From contig QKWP01000583.1 in assembly GCA_003550325.1 (NCBI GenBank), forward strand, positions 156,079 to 220,078: a stretch of 64,000 nt of DNA. The letters are read 5' to 3'. Made by a program: the position numbers and the translations under genes. Shown here piece by piece: positions 32,389-45,275 of the stretch (the stretch's first letter is position 1; each line of letters starts with the position of its first letter). Under the pieces are notes generated by a model, which made no database searches, was not told the origin of the DNA, and saw only the letters and a program-made list of their open reading frames with translations. This stretch comes from Gigaspora rosea. Taxonomy: Eukaryota > Glomeromycota > Glomeromycetes > Diversisporales > Gigasporaceae.

Positions 32389-35300
32389 TATATTTTAAAC
32401 TAATTTTAGTTAAATTAATTTTCAAGTAAGAAGACAAACATTATAATAAAAATTATGATGATACCTAAATTATAATTAATATAACTATCAAAATTAACAT
32501 TATAGCTTGGCAGCCTAAAAAATCAAACCAGTTTCGACCTTATCTATGATACCAATCACACCAAAGTTGACGCAAAATAACGTGACAAGCTTTTAATCAT
32601 GTATGTAAACGTACAGTACGTACGTACGTACGTACATGCGTACAAGTACCAATGAATGATACACATCACTACATGATAGCCCCGTGTTATGTACGACATA
32701 TGATAAGGCTGTGGCTTGCATTAATTTTAACGGAACGTCTTGTTAAGTATAATTCAAAGACGATTATTTGTGGACATAATTGCACGAAACTCGATAAGTG
32801 GTAAAGGATTAACTCAAAATATGGACACTGGACATTATGAATAATTTAATAAAGTAAATAAAGTAGGATTCTCTTATTGATAAAAGAATTTATTAAATTT
32901 AATTGTTGGCACACTGATCGCCGTATAGTAATAATTTCACCAAACCAAGATTTAAATACAAATATAGGATAAAATGTAACCGGGCGTTATTGTCACGCAT
33001 GTTTTTTGCATTACATCAATCAATTATCAAATTGCACAATGGGCAGTGGCACAATAATGGAGAAAGATATTATCAGACTTTCGTTGTAATGATTTAAGTA
33101 TTGTCACTATTGTCACTGTAAAGAACCACTAATAAGAAACGGTCATTCAGTGCAACATTGTTAAATTAATGTACGTAAGTATGTAAGCACGATGATGAAT
33201 TTTGGAGTATCGTCGTTGATAAAATTTATAAGTTCTTTTCCGCGTGATGTAACACCTGTAGTTCATTACTAATAAAATTCTTATTAATACTAGATTTAAA
33301 TAATGAAATCATAAAAAGTTATATAGTACGTAGAATAAATGTAAAAAGCGTATTTTTGATAAATGCATTCTGTTTATTTGTTGGCCCACAGAGTATAGAT
33401 TAAACAAATATAGAAAAAAGGATTTAATGTTTTTAGGAAAAAAATGATTAGTGTTTTGTTTTTTAGGAAAAAAGGATTTAATATTACATTTGCATAAAAC
33501 TATTATTTAGTTTGCATAAAAGCTATCATTTTGGTAAAGATAAGTTCCGAATATACAATCAATACATAGTTTTAAATTACAAAAAGATAAATCAAAAAAA
33601 AGATAAAAACGAAAGTAATGATGCCATTTCGCGTCTGGTATATATATATATATATATTTATTGTTTATTTCACCAAATAAATACAAAGAAGCAAGATTGC
33701 GGATCTTTTAACGTTCTTTTTTACTGAGAAAATAAGGGAACATAAACAAATATCACATTTTCCACCCCACAAAAATCACTTAACCAAATAAATTACAACC
33801 GATCACTTACCCCACAAAAAAACGCATTATAACATTATAGGTACTATATATTATACTAATATAATAACACAAAATTCGGTACATATGTTTATGGCTACAC
33901 TAAATTTCGGGTAAACATTTGCGCAAACATTAGTTTTGAATAAACAAAAGCGCAATAGTTAAATTGAATGTTTTTACTACGTATAACATTAAAGAAAAGT
34001 GAAATTTTCAATTAATGAATTTAATGAATTAATGAAATTTGAAAGGCAAATTGTTTAACCGAAATCAATGATTACCTAAAAGAAAGTTTTTTTTTTATTT
34101 GGTATTTGCATTATAAAATTACAGAACAAAGTAGCTATATAGTTCTGTAGTTCTGTAGTTACTTGGTAGAAGCAATTTTTTCTTTAAAGTTACTAAAGTT
34201 ACTATATGTTAGCAGTATACCTACTACTATTTTTTTTTGCACTTTATATACCCTTGTATACCCTTATGTACAGTACTAATACAGTAATACAGTAATACAG
34301 TAATAACTGGTTATAGTTAGGGTTTAGTGCTATGTTTAAGGTTAAAATTAGTATAAAATCGCAAGAGGAGCATTTTTTGTTAGTAACACAACAGGAGTTA
34401 TCATAGTAAATTGTAGCAAATTGTGATATAATAAAAGTCATAATGTACTATAACTGATAATGTACTGTTTAGTAATGTCCATTTTTTTTATAATTTTTTA
34501 AATAAACAGTATAATATAGTATTTATATAATTTCTTTAAATTTAATTTAATTTCACAAATTTCAAAATAAAGTGTTATAGTACACAATTACACATAAAAT
34601 TGTGCAATTTTTTTCAACTTTTTATTATCTATTAAAGTTTAACACGTAGACAACCAGCCACACAAATAATTTCACAATCTTTTGTTGAAACAAAATTATA
34701 TTTGGTTTGACAAATAATTAAATGAAAGGTGTATCGTAACAATTGATCATTATCAATAAATAATAATTTAACTAACCGAGTATAATTTCAATTGACTTTA
34801 TGTAGTAAATGTAGAGTATTTATGTAGTAAATGTAGAATATTTATATAGTAAATATAAAGTATTTACTTATAGGATTTATAAAGTATGTAGTAAATATAT
34901 GTACAGTATATAAAGTATTTATGTAGTATTTATGTAGTATTTATGTAGTATTTATTTAGTATTTATTTAGTATTTATTTAGTATTTATATATACTTTTGA
35001 TATCAGATATATAAGCTCACATTTAAATTTTTTTACTTTTCATAAACACAATATAAAAAATATCGATACAAAGCTCGGGATAAAAAAGGAAATCGTTTTT
35101 TGTGGGGTAAGGATAGTAAACATATCTGCAACTTTATTATAGGTAACTTTCAGTAATCACTTTTCTGGTTTTTTTCAAGAATTTTAAAATGTTAAATATA
35201 AATATTTTGTGTTCAATATTAAGAACCCTATTTAGGTTTCTTTAACCTACCCCAAAAGTATTGCCGGTCTTAATTGCCAAGATTTCCAACCTGTTAGTCA

Positions 35301-36370
35301 ATTATCATACCTGATTTTTTCATGTAAATTTTTCCGAAATTCTTGATTGAGAAAGGGAAAAAGAATCTCTCATTGGATGTCTTATATTAATGCATATTAT
35401 TAATACGTTTTATTTTAATATTAATATAAATATTATTTATTATTATTATATTATTATTATATATTATATATTATTATTATATATTATATATTATTATTAT
35501 TATATATTTAAGTTATTATTAACACACGTTTAATGCACTGAAAATATACGTATATCAACTTAGTTATCAACTTTTTGTTTGTTAAAAATAATAAATTTTA
35601 TTAAATAATAAATATTTACATATTTACATTATCATTATCTTTATTAATCGTCTATTGTTTTTTTTTTTGTTTTGGTTACAAAATTAAACACAAAATAAAT
35701 TAAAAGGAATTATCTCTTATTCTAAAAATAAAAATTTCTCTTACAATTTTACAAATTTGGTACAATGGCTTTTTCAGCCCTTCCATTATATGCACATATA
35801 TGCATTTCAGGTTTCTCGAAGCTTAGATCGCGAAAGTACTAGAATATATATTACGTATATATATTTTTTGTACATTTTGTACATTTGTATATACGTACTT
35901 TATAATTACAAGTGTTAATTACCCCACGACGCAATTGAATATAAACGGAAGAAACTTTATCGAACTAGGCCAAAGCAAAGGTTTATCTATAATAAAGAAA
36001 AAAAAAACCCCCCCAAAAAATGAGATTATCAAGATCTTTTGGTATTTATTTATTTATATATGTATATGATATCTAAATATATTTGTAATTGATAAATACT
36101 TATCCAAACAAAATGGGTACCATGCAAATTCGAGTACCATTTCACAATACATAATTTCCATCTATGCCAATGAGAAACAGGATTTTGAACAAGTTAAAAT
36201 GGAAAATTAAAATTTGTTTAATCGATAAATTTGTTCAATTGATAATTAGATTATATTTTTTTTGGTTATGATTTACTATTATTATTACTGTATTACAGTA
36301 TTTTTGTATTAATTACTGTATTATTGTATTATATTTAATATTATATTTAATATTATATTTAAACACTTTA
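32389..36370. other. Low-copy AT-rich region with microsatellites, no assignable gene
   Basis: From 32.4 kb the character of the sequence changes to fewer inverted repeats and more simple repeats. These are ACGTACGT at 32622-32634, TA runs at 33638-33656, (TAGTATTTA)n at about 34800-34990 and (ATT/TAT)n at about 35420-35510. ACCCCACAAAAAAACG (about 33813) and CGTTTTTTGTGGGGT (about 35093) are inverted copies, possibly the ends of a 1.3-kb element. A frame at 33512-33727 has no recognisable domain. Confidence 0.4.
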
Positions 36371-36437
36371 AACACCATATAGAACACCATATAGAACACC
36401 ATATAGAACACCATATAGAACACTATATAGAACACTA
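36371..36437. repeat. 12-bp minisatellite, AACACCATATAG
   Basis: Six near-identical units stand head to tail, the last two with a C-to-T change (AACACTATATAG). Confidence 0.85.
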
Positions 36438-36664
36438 TCATTAATTTTTTTTATCAATGTTTTATTTGCTTTGGTACATCATAGTAAGTGAATCATAAGG
36501 GAATTTGACAAAATTAACAATTTCTAAAATTTCCAAAATTTCTAATCTATGGTGATAACGATAAAACTTGTGAAAATGTTGTAATATTTTGCATATGTAA
36601 GACAAACATTGCAAAAATTTAATCGGGATATCACAAAGTTGTGATTATAAACATGTGTCCTTTT

Positions 36665-36882
36665 CAGTGTTAATTTTTCAATTAAAATTTACTGTGCGGA
36701 TACCGCACAATTCATAAACTTTTCTGTGCGGCAAATACTGAGAAAATGCTTGTAACTGTGCGCACTACTTATAAAATGGCAATTATTTCTGTGCGGCATC
36801 CGCACATCTACTGAAAAAAGATGTGCGCAAATTTTTGTTTCTGTGCGCTGCGCACAGTGCGCACAGTGAAAAATAATCACTG
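36665..36882. mobile_element. hAT-type MITE, word GTGCG, 8-bp TSD GTCCTTTT
   Basis: CAGTGTTAATTTTTCA and TGAAAAATAATCACTG form the ends, flanked by GTCCTTTT at 36657-36664 and 36883-36890. Inside, CTGTGCGG, CCGCACA, CTGTGCGC and GTGCGCACAG repeat about eleven times. It sits about 165 bp before the exon-like frame at 37048. Confidence 0.9.
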
Positions 36883-37047
36883 GTCCTTTTGATATTTTTG
36901 ATATATTAAAGTACTAACCACTTCTACACAATGCATTGTAAGAAAAATTTTATGTTTCTAAATTGGGATATTTGATCTGTGGGGATTAGTGTTACCACTA
37001 TCAAAGTTGAAAAAACAACCGAATTTTTTTTTTTTTAACGTTTATAG

Positions 37048-37251
37048 GGTACATTGGTATTACCAACGAGCCAGAAACTCGTGTTTAATCCCGAATTCTT
37101 GCTTGTGATGGTTAAATTAGGATATTTAAAGGGAATAATTGATTATATGCATTCAACTGTAGATAAACTTAACCAGTTAACGCGTGAATATTCAGAACTT
37201 TCCAGCACTTATTATGTCTTACAAGAAAATAATGATCAAAATATTGATTGA
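37048..37251 (+). CDS. Possible terminal exon of an unidentified protein
   Basis: After a pyrimidine-rich tract and acceptor TTTATAG (37041-37047), an open frame of 67 codons runs to a TGA: GTLVLPTSQKLVFNPEF, then LLVMVKLGYLKGIIDYMHST, then LNQLTREYSELSSTYYVLQE. Codon use is balanced and base composition is less AT-biased than around it. The C-terminal part looks like an amphipathic helix or coiled coil. There is no ATG near the start, so an upstream exon would be required, and I could not find one. The hAT-type MITE at 36665-36882 would lie in the preceding intron. Confidence 0.3.
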   Translation, partial: GTLVLPTSQKLVFNPEFLLVMVKLGYLKGIIDYMHSTVDKLNQLTREYSELSSTYYVLQENNDQNID

Positions 37252-37536
37252 TAAAGTGAATGTATGCACATACTCTGTATACATGCGTATTACGGAAAAA
37301 GTCTTTACTTGATACAGGAAATAAGCATCTTAAAAAAAATCTTAAAAGCTTGTCTATTTTACTTTTAATGCTTATCTTTAAACTGTAAAAATCCGATTTA
37401 ATGAACCAAAATTGCTTGAAAATGATGTAATGTACAACTGTGAATGCATCGAAAATACTTAAACATTTACACAGTAGGCTATGGTGGCTGTGTTTTTTTA
37501 ATCACCTACGCCTCACTATTTCGTATATGTAATAAG

Positions 37537-37997
37537 CATATGGGCTGATTTATGGAATTGCCAATAACTTTTGATATACTAATCTATTTTTGAATAATTT
37601 TATTACCAAAATGTTGGTCTCGATGAGACGGTTCTAATGAATCCAAAATCATCAAAATCCAATCACAGGATCCCAAGATAATTAAGCTTTGTATAATTTT
37701 ACTATTAACTTTTACTATGTAGACAATCAACGTATGGATTGGTTTTACTATGTAGACAATCAACGTATGGATTGGTTTTCATATATGAAAACCAATCCAT
37801 ACGTTGATTGTCTACATAGTAAAAGTTAATATAAAATTATACAAAATCTTAATTATCTTGGGATCCTGTAATTGGATTTTGATAATTTTGAATTCATTAA
37901 AACCGTCTCATCGAGACCAACATTTTGGTAATAAAATTATTCAAAAATAGATTAGTATATCAAAAGTTATTGGCAATTCCATAAATCAGCCCATATG
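37537..37997. mobile_element. 461-bp near-perfect foldback (R-unit arms)
   Basis: CATATGGGCTGATTTATGGA starts the left arm and TCCATAAATCAGCCCATATG ends the right. The arms of about 210 bp are nearly identical. The left arm has a duplicated 32-bp segment (TTTTACTATGTAGACAATCA...) just before the centre, which makes it longer than the right. Each arm is an R unit as at 28672-28880, but younger. Confidence 0.9.
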
Positions 37998-38102
37998 GTT
38001 AATCTATATATGTATTAGCCACAAATTTTAAACCACGTTAGAGAAAACGATATCGAGCGTGAAGGCAATATTTTTTGCCACATGGTAGTCACGATATTTG
38101 GG

Positions 38103-38282
38103 TAAGCCGTGATTAGTCACGCCATTTTAAGTCACTCCATTTTAAGTCACTCCATTTTAAGTCACGCCATTTTAAGTCAAGTCATGCCATTAGATGAGTC
38201 ACGCCAGTGTCACGCCATTTGATGAGTTGATTAAGTCACGCCATTTGATGAGTTGATTAAGTCACGCCACTTGGTCGACCTA
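38103..38282. repeat. Minisatellite of AAGTCACGCCATTT units
   Basis: About nine copies of AAGTCACGCCATTT / AAGTCACTCCATTT are mixed with GATGAGTTGATT spacers. Confidence 0.8.
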
Positions 38283-39354
38283 AATTAAACCACTCATTTT
38301 GCTGCATAATTCTGTACTATATTCCAAATTCATTATATATAAGTTATGTATGTAACTTTTTTCTGACAAAGCATTTATTTATCGAAAGTGATACATCATT
38401 TTATATTTGTTAAAAGTTTATCGTCAATTTTGACTAACCTGTTCAATATCATAAGATTTTTTTTTGTACGTCATAATGTAACCTAATTAAAAATAAAAAA
38501 GGGGGACTGCTTTTAGATTATTTTGAAACAAACCCCCAAATTTTTTTAAACCCTTAATTTTTTCAATTGTACGCATATGTGATTTTTGAGAAATGAACCC
38601 TACTTTTTTTTGATGACCTTTATTATTTCTTTTTGTACAAACAATGCCCTCAATAATAAGGTCATAAGTTTTAATTAAGTCTCGTTGTGGTTGTTGTTTA
38701 TTTCTAGATTTTGTTTAGTGTCACCAAAATATTTAAACAATAAGAAGTATCCGCCTAAACTAAACTCTATTCTTTTTGATTACTCAACAATATTTGCAAC
38801 GAGTGAAGCCTTGTTACGTAGTACTAATAGTTTTTTTCGGATACGGGATAGGCATAAAGGATGTTATAAAAACCGCATTAAGACTTTCTTCCATATTTAG
38901 AAATACAAATGCGGGGTATGAAGGAATTGATGATTTAGATGGTTTTTTTTTTTGATAGATAATTAAAATAATCGCTGCGTATATTTGTATATTTGTATAT
39001 TTGCTAAGCGTATAAATAAAAAGTTTTTTTTTTTAAATTAAAGTTACATTGTGAAATGTCAAGAATTCTGTACACATCTCTTATAATGACTTTTAACAAG
39101 AAATTAAAACTAGGAAATAAGGCTTATGTTTATATTTTATTTTGCATAAATAAAACTATATAGCATTTAATCATTATTTAATCAATAATCGATCTATTAA
39201 GGTTATTTATCGTAATAAAGTATTTTCTATGGCGTTCTCGAGCACTTCCCTTATGAGCTCTGATTGGTCCGTCAGATCAAACTAAGCCAATCAGGTTCAA
39301 AAGAAATGGAATTATATCGGTATGTGTATTTAAGGGAATTTAGATGAATTGATA
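38283..39354. other. No assignable gene
   Basis: The frame at 38685-38900 has no recognised motif. A single copy of the CGTTCTCGAGCAC motif (see 5765-6390) lies at about 39229. Confidence 0.35.
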
Positions 39355-39535
39355 TACAGGAATAATAATAATAAAAATAATAATAATAATCATAATCATA
39401 ATAATAATCATAATAATCATAATAATAATAAATCAGATAATAATCATAACAATCATAATAATTATTATAATAATAATAATAATAATTATAATGATAATAA
39501 TAATAATATTAATAATAATAATAATTTTAATATAT
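39355..39535. repeat. (AAT)n microsatellite with AATCAT variants
   Basis: About 180 bp of AAT triplets interspersed with CAT. The asparagine/histidine-rich open frame through it is an artefact of the repeat. An inverted TTA-rich run follows at 39550-39575. Confidence 0.85.
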
Positions 39536-42296
39536 ACTGTATATAATACATTATATTATTATTATTATTATTTCATTATTATATATTATATACAGTATAT
39601 TATAAAGTAATGCTAAATTTATAATAATTCATATATGACATATATTTGCATATTTTCTCGAAAGAGAGAAAGATCTTAATGATTAATTCAGATGATTAAC
39701 ATGCCAAATTTAAATAATAAAGTTACGAGTGAAGCTGTATAGAAAACAAGTCTTTTATACAGTAAATAAATAAGTATACATATAATATACTTTTTTATCA
39801 GAAGCATTAGGCTTTCACCTGTAATATCACACAATAATGTAATTACAGTATGAAAAAAAAAAAACGCCGAGAGTTGCAAATTTATCATGAATAAAGAAAA
39901 AAACAAATAAAAAGCCACCCCCACAAAAGAAGCATGTTTCATTCATACTGTTATTCTGTTATTACTATATGTATTTGTCGTACGTAGGACCAAAAAGACC
40001 AAAATAATTAGTAAATGAAACACGGATAATATTATTCGCATTGTTTCTTGCTGCAAGGTTGGTTGGACCTTCGTACAATGAAGAACTTTGAGAGAATCTC
40101 GCCATACATATGATAATTGTAGATCATTTCTTTGTCGTGATAATCTTGACAAATTAGTAATAAAAAGAAAAAAGAAAAAAAAACAAAGTTTCCTTTGAAT
40201 GTTAAAAAATATAAACTTCTTTTAATTGTGAGTAAGAGATTAGATAAAGACTTTTACGTAAGATAAGATAAACTAAATTAGGTTATAAAAAACACTTTGA
40301 TAAATTTTATCAGTTTTAATGAACTCAAAATTTGAACTGTAAATATGATTGTGAACTTTATTGTCCCTGTTCATGTGTAACGGGACCTGCCGTACCCTGC
40401 TTGAAGGTTGCCAACAAGTTGACAAATCAAGTCATAGGTTCGAATAACGTGAAAAATTGAAAGTTTTTTTTTTTTGAATTTTTTTTTTTTTTTAATTTCT
40501 TTTAACACCCTAACACAAACTAAACAGGTTAGTGTATTTTTCCAAATTACTGATCGACTCATGCAACCGGGCACGGATTTACATTTTGTTGCGCGCAGAT
40601 GTCAGTACCATGGATATCATAGTATATCATAGTCTATATGGTTAATAATACCCAGGGCCAGCGTTGTACATTAACTATTTTGAACAGCATTTTGTTACTT
40701 TAACAAATTTTAATTTTTATTATAATACATAATCTACTTGTTTTATTTTCTAATTAAAAAGTTGTTAAATTTAAAAAAGTTAAAACAGCTTGAATACTCT
40801 TGATGATGATAAAAAAAAGGGTTGTTACTTAGTGCCTTAATATCTGATATTTAAAACATTTATAATACTATTTGCTATATATCTGATATGTTATTTATGT
40901 TTAGTATACACTTATTATTATTGTTATCTGTTATAGTAGTTTTATTGATAATACAGTTCCAACTCTCTCTAAATTCTATAAATTCTATAAATTCTCTAAA
41001 TGCAACTTCTCCCTAAATGCAACTTCTCTATAAATGCAATTTAAACTTCTAACCAAAATACATGTTTAGTCTCTATATACAATTTAAACTTTTTCTAACC
41101 AAAATATAATACATGTTTAGTCTTTATAAATGCAGTTTTTAATTGTTCTCTAAATTGAACTTAAGAGTTGATTTTTTTTTCAATTTTTAAATTTAATCAT
41201 AATATAAAATATTTGATATTGTACGAATAACTACCGGTAGACTGTTTACACCGTACATACAGACATATAAGAGCTATCTATAAAATTTTTAAAGAAAATT
41301 GCTATCTACACATAATATACTTAATATACTGTACGTGCTCTAATTTTGAAGTATCTAACTTATTATTGGCTAGTGTCGATAAGATTAAATAAAATTAAAC
41401 ACCAATTATTATTGTGTAGATAAGCCTTCTCTCATATTATGCATCCCATATGCTAATAGTATGCTAATAATTGTTACACATATATGTATCATAGAAAGAA
41501 ATTTATTGTATAGTACTCGCATTTTTCTTATCAATAACGTTTAGCATCATAAAATCGTGGAGGAAGCAGCAATTCAAATTCATAAGATCTATGTAAAAGA
41601 AATCACATGTAATACATAATACAGTAATACAGTAATATACTAATATACTAATATATACTGCAGAATATAATTATAACGCGTGATATCTTATAATTTTTAG
41701 TAAAAAGAATTTGTGACAATGAAATATACATAAATAGTTAATTCAATTTCAATAAAGGATAATATTTAAAGGAAATTATGAAAGGTGGACTTTGACCACT
41801 TTGATGACTTAAGCGATAATATATCCAAAAAAAACCAAAAACACCCAGGACATGCCAATTACCAAAATTGTTTAAATTCAGCCATCGACGATCTAAATCA
41901 AAAATTATATTAAATATTATATACAGTACATATTGACATATTGCAGTATTGCAGTATTGGTAAATAGACCCAAAATACAGAAAATAAAAAATAATAAAAT
42001 CGCGATAACCCGTATATAGATATACATTGAAAATTGAATAGCGCGTGCGTGATAATAAACATTTGATTTTTCACACGCACAGGGACAGAAACAAACGGTC
42101 AGACCACCTTCACAAATCTCGTGACCTGATTATTAAATTATTGCAGTATTGTCTCGGGGAATTTTACTAATGTCAACTTTTAATTGGGGTCCTAATGATT
42201 AGATATGATCCCTACTCTTCTTGAAAATCTTTTAGTTTATTCAGTTATTCATTCAATATATAGAAAAGGTTAAAGATCGGCTATCATCTTTATTTT
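39536..42296. other. Low-copy AT-rich region, no assignable gene
   Basis: Minus-strand frames at 39942-39688, 40152-39943 and 40574-40371 show no recognisable domain. 40669 onward (CAGCGTTGTACATTAAC) resembles one end of the 24588 MITE family without a partner. 40957-41175 (CAGTTCCAACTCTCTCTAAA...TTGAACTTAAGAGTTGA) looks like a decayed TA-type MITE with repeated CTCTAAAT words. Confidence 0.35.
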
Positions 42297-42393
42297 ATGT
42301 ATTTATGTATTTATGTATTTATGTATTTATGTATTTATGTATTTATGTATTTATGTATTTATGTATTTATGTATTTCTGTATTTATGTATTTA
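42297..42393. repeat. Microsatellite (TATTTATG)n
   Basis: Twelve nearly perfect octanucleotide units. Confidence 0.92.
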
Positions 42394-44259
42394 CCGTGTG
42401 ATCTATCACATAACGCATAAACAGATAAGTATAAGACTAGTATAACAGATAAGTATATAACAGATAAGTATTCACTATTACTGTATTACAGTATTAGTAT
42501 TATCTGTTACAGTGTTATAGCTGTATAAACTAACTTATCTGTTATATTATTGATTACGCTATTTTATTCAAATTATTATTGATTACAATATTCCAGTATT
42601 AACCAAGTTATTACTGGCTACAGTTCAAGTTTTTTTTTGAATTAGATAATATTCGATAAGATACGCGTATTTTGATTAATGATACGTATCGTATGTAATT
42701 CAATTATTAATCTTGTTTTTTTTTTGATGCACAATTTTTTTTTAATCAAATAATTCTTTTATACAAATAATTCTTTTATCAAATAATTCTTTTATCAAAT
42801 AATTCTTTATCAATAAATTCTTTTATTGCAAACCTCTTTCTTTTATCAACAAATTCTTTATTGAAACATAATATTCTTAAATATCACTTATCAATTATTT
42901 TTATTTATTTTTTGTAAGCCTATACCATACTAAAAACATATTAAAAGAATCTTGATGAGCATTACTGATCAACTTACCATAATTTTATTAGATGATCCGG
43001 AAATCCCATTTCTGTTAATAGTATAAAAAGATATATGGAGTATAAAAGACGCGATTTTACGAATAAGGAATTCTTAAATATGATCTTAAAGAAATCCGAA
43101 TATACATATTAACATATGAATGTGAATATTTAAAATATATGATTAGTGCGCACTTTCATCAAAGCCTCGCCTTAGAATTTATCTTACCATATTAAGTTAT
43201 TCTCTCTTTGATCGACCTTGCGTAAAAAGAGACCATCTGATCGATTACTGGATTAATAGATCAATTGAGTAACATCATTTGTAATTCCAGTAAAGTATTA
43301 AATTTTAATGCTGGTCACTATTCTAAATAAAGAAAATTTTCAGCTATTATCACGTGCTATTTCTTCATGAAAATTAACGCAAAAACTTTTAAATACAAAA
43401 TTTTGCTTATACTTACAAAGGAATTACAAGATGTCATAATAGTATAAAAAAGAATAATCCTACTTAATATTGAGCGAATTAACTATATAACAGATAATAA
43501 CTATAATAATTATAATAACTATAATAACCGATAATATTTAAAATCACGTGCTAAAACAGCTTTTTTATTGATTATTAAAATTTCGCAAAATATTTAGCAC
43601 TCTTAGGTGATCTAATAGGACAGCAAGTCTAACTTAATAATAAACAAGATATACTTTATCACAGCGTATGTAACTATCAAATACAGAAATATGAAAAGAA
43701 TGATTCTCTTTATATTCTATACTTCTATACTTCAGTACTTGTATTTGAAATGACGCAAAATTCTGGTCAACATAATTTTGGTCAATCTATTCCCGGATAT
43801 ATGAATATATGACCAGCATTACGGATAACACGTGAATTTGATTTGATTTTTTTAGAGATTATATATATTATATATTATTATATATTATGAATATAACGAA
43901 TATATAACGAATATATAATGAATATATAATGAATATATAATGAATATATAATGAATTTATAATGAATTTAACGAATATGAGACGCAAAATATTTTAAGCA
44001 TTACTGAAGTATGTGAAGTATGCATTGTTTGATAATTCGTTAAACTCGAGCGCATAAATTCTTACATTCCAAAACTAAAACACTAACTTTTTGCGTCCGT
44101 ATCAAATTATGACAATGTCAATGTATCAAACTATCACTCTTTTTATTAATTCATTAAATTTGAAAAAAAGGCAATTCATTACATTTTTAAATTATTCAAT
44201 ATTTCTCTGCTTCCTGAGATAATTCTTCAAATTCCTTATTCTCTCTCATTTTACTACCC
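42394..44259. other. Gene-free AT-rich region with short tandem repeats
   Basis: It contains AAATAATTCTTTT repeats at about 42755-42835, (AACGAATATAT/AATGAATATAT)n at about 43885-43975 and CAGATAAGTATA repeats near 42420-42475. No gene was recognised. Confidence 0.45.
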
Positions 44260-44762
44260 CTATTTTTTTGGAATGAATCCATGACCGATTTTTTGTTCTT
44301 GAATTTTTTGACCAAAACCACCTTTTTGAGATGGTTGCTTTGTACCTTCTCCACGTGTTTTTGCTTCGGCTATAAAAAAGTATAACGATAAATAAAACGG
44401 TACGTAAGTACGTATGTATAAAAATATATCTGATTCTTATATCTTGATATGTACATACATATACTGTATACACGTACATATATGTACAACATATATACAG
44501 ATATATATATATATATATATGTAAAAAATCTAAGGATTTGGACCTGATAAAAGAATGTCTAACCGGTTACCCGTTTATTTGAGGTAGAACACAAGTTAGA
44601 ATTAGGGGAGGGTTGGGAAGAATATTTTTACCCAGGTCCAATCCTTAAAAAACGCCAACAATCACTTAGACGCGAACCTGTAGGATAAGTGCCCTTAACA
44701 TTTAAAGGATTAATAGAATCTCTGTTTATTGGTAATTGTTCTTTAATATCTTCGGAAGACAT
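44260..44762 (-). CDS. Small two-exon basic protein, 64 residues, function unknown
   Basis: Exon 1 is 44762-44678 and starts MSSEDIKEQLPINRDSINPL, then NVKGTYPT. Exon 2 is 44369-44260, with an acceptor TTTTTATAG, and encodes EAKTRGEGTKQPSQKGGFGQ followed by KIQEQKIGHGFIPKK and a TAG stop. The join is in phase: one base of an Ala codon in exon 1, two in exon 2. The 308-bp intron is GT-AG, with an unusual GTTCGC donor. The start ATG follows an A-rich leader typical of strongly expressed fungal genes. The product is hydrophilic, rich in Lys, Gln and Gly, without a membrane segment. I do not recognise the family. Base composition inside the exons (about 40 percent GC) contrasts with the flanks, which supports it being real. 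Confidence 0.55.
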
Positions 44763-45210
44763 TTTTTTTTCGATTTTATTTGATATTCTTTTTTTTTATT
44801 TTTTTTTTTTTAGATAGAAATTATTAATTCTTGATCAAATTTAACCTTCATTTTATCTACGTTGCTTAAATTTTAAAAAAAAATAAATCATAGATTAAAA
44901 TGATGTCAATATTAATAATATTATAATATTGATAATATCGATAATATCGATAATATTTCGATAATATTTCGATAATATTCGATATTATAATAGTAAATAT
45001 ATGATATATATATGATATATATATGATATATATATGATATATAGTAATAATACTGTAATATAATATTCGTATGTAGTAAATATGACGTTATAATTTAGAT
45101 AATCAGAAAGGCTACCCGAAAGCGATTAATTTATCATTTATTCTGAGGATCATAGTAAAATCAATATCTTAAGTATTGGTACTTTTTTTAAAGACATATG
45201 AATTTAGAAG
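44763..45210. other. Intergenic; GATAATAT and (ATATATGAT)n repeats
   Basis: TCGATAATAT repeats occur at 44930-44985 and ATATATATG repeats at about 45000-45045. Likely promoter side of the small minus-strand gene. Confidence 0.4.
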
Positions 45211-45275
45211 AATGATAGTGAAATGATAGTGAAATGATAGTGAAATGATAGTGAAATGATAGTGAATGATAGTGA
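45211..45275. repeat. 11-bp minisatellite, AATGATAGTGA
   Basis: Six units of GAAATGATAGT stand head to tail. Confidence 0.88.

Noticed and set aside
33806..35115. 1.3-kb element bounded by ACCCCACAAAAAAACG inverted copies
   Set aside because: Only about 16 bp pair, no TSD could be found, and the sequence between shows no symmetry; kept only as a remark.
37537..37997. CRISPR-like or bacterial repeat array
   Set aside because: It is one foldback with a duplicated 32-bp stretch; there are no regular repeats with spacers, and the organism is a fungus.
39355..39535. 65-codon Asn/His-rich open frame
   Set aside because: It is a direct translation of an (AAT)n microsatellite; no start context, no homologous features.
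40370..40450. tRNA or SINE head around GGTTCGAATAACG
   Set aside because: A B-box-like motif is present at about 40437, but there is no A box at the right distance and no cloverleaf.
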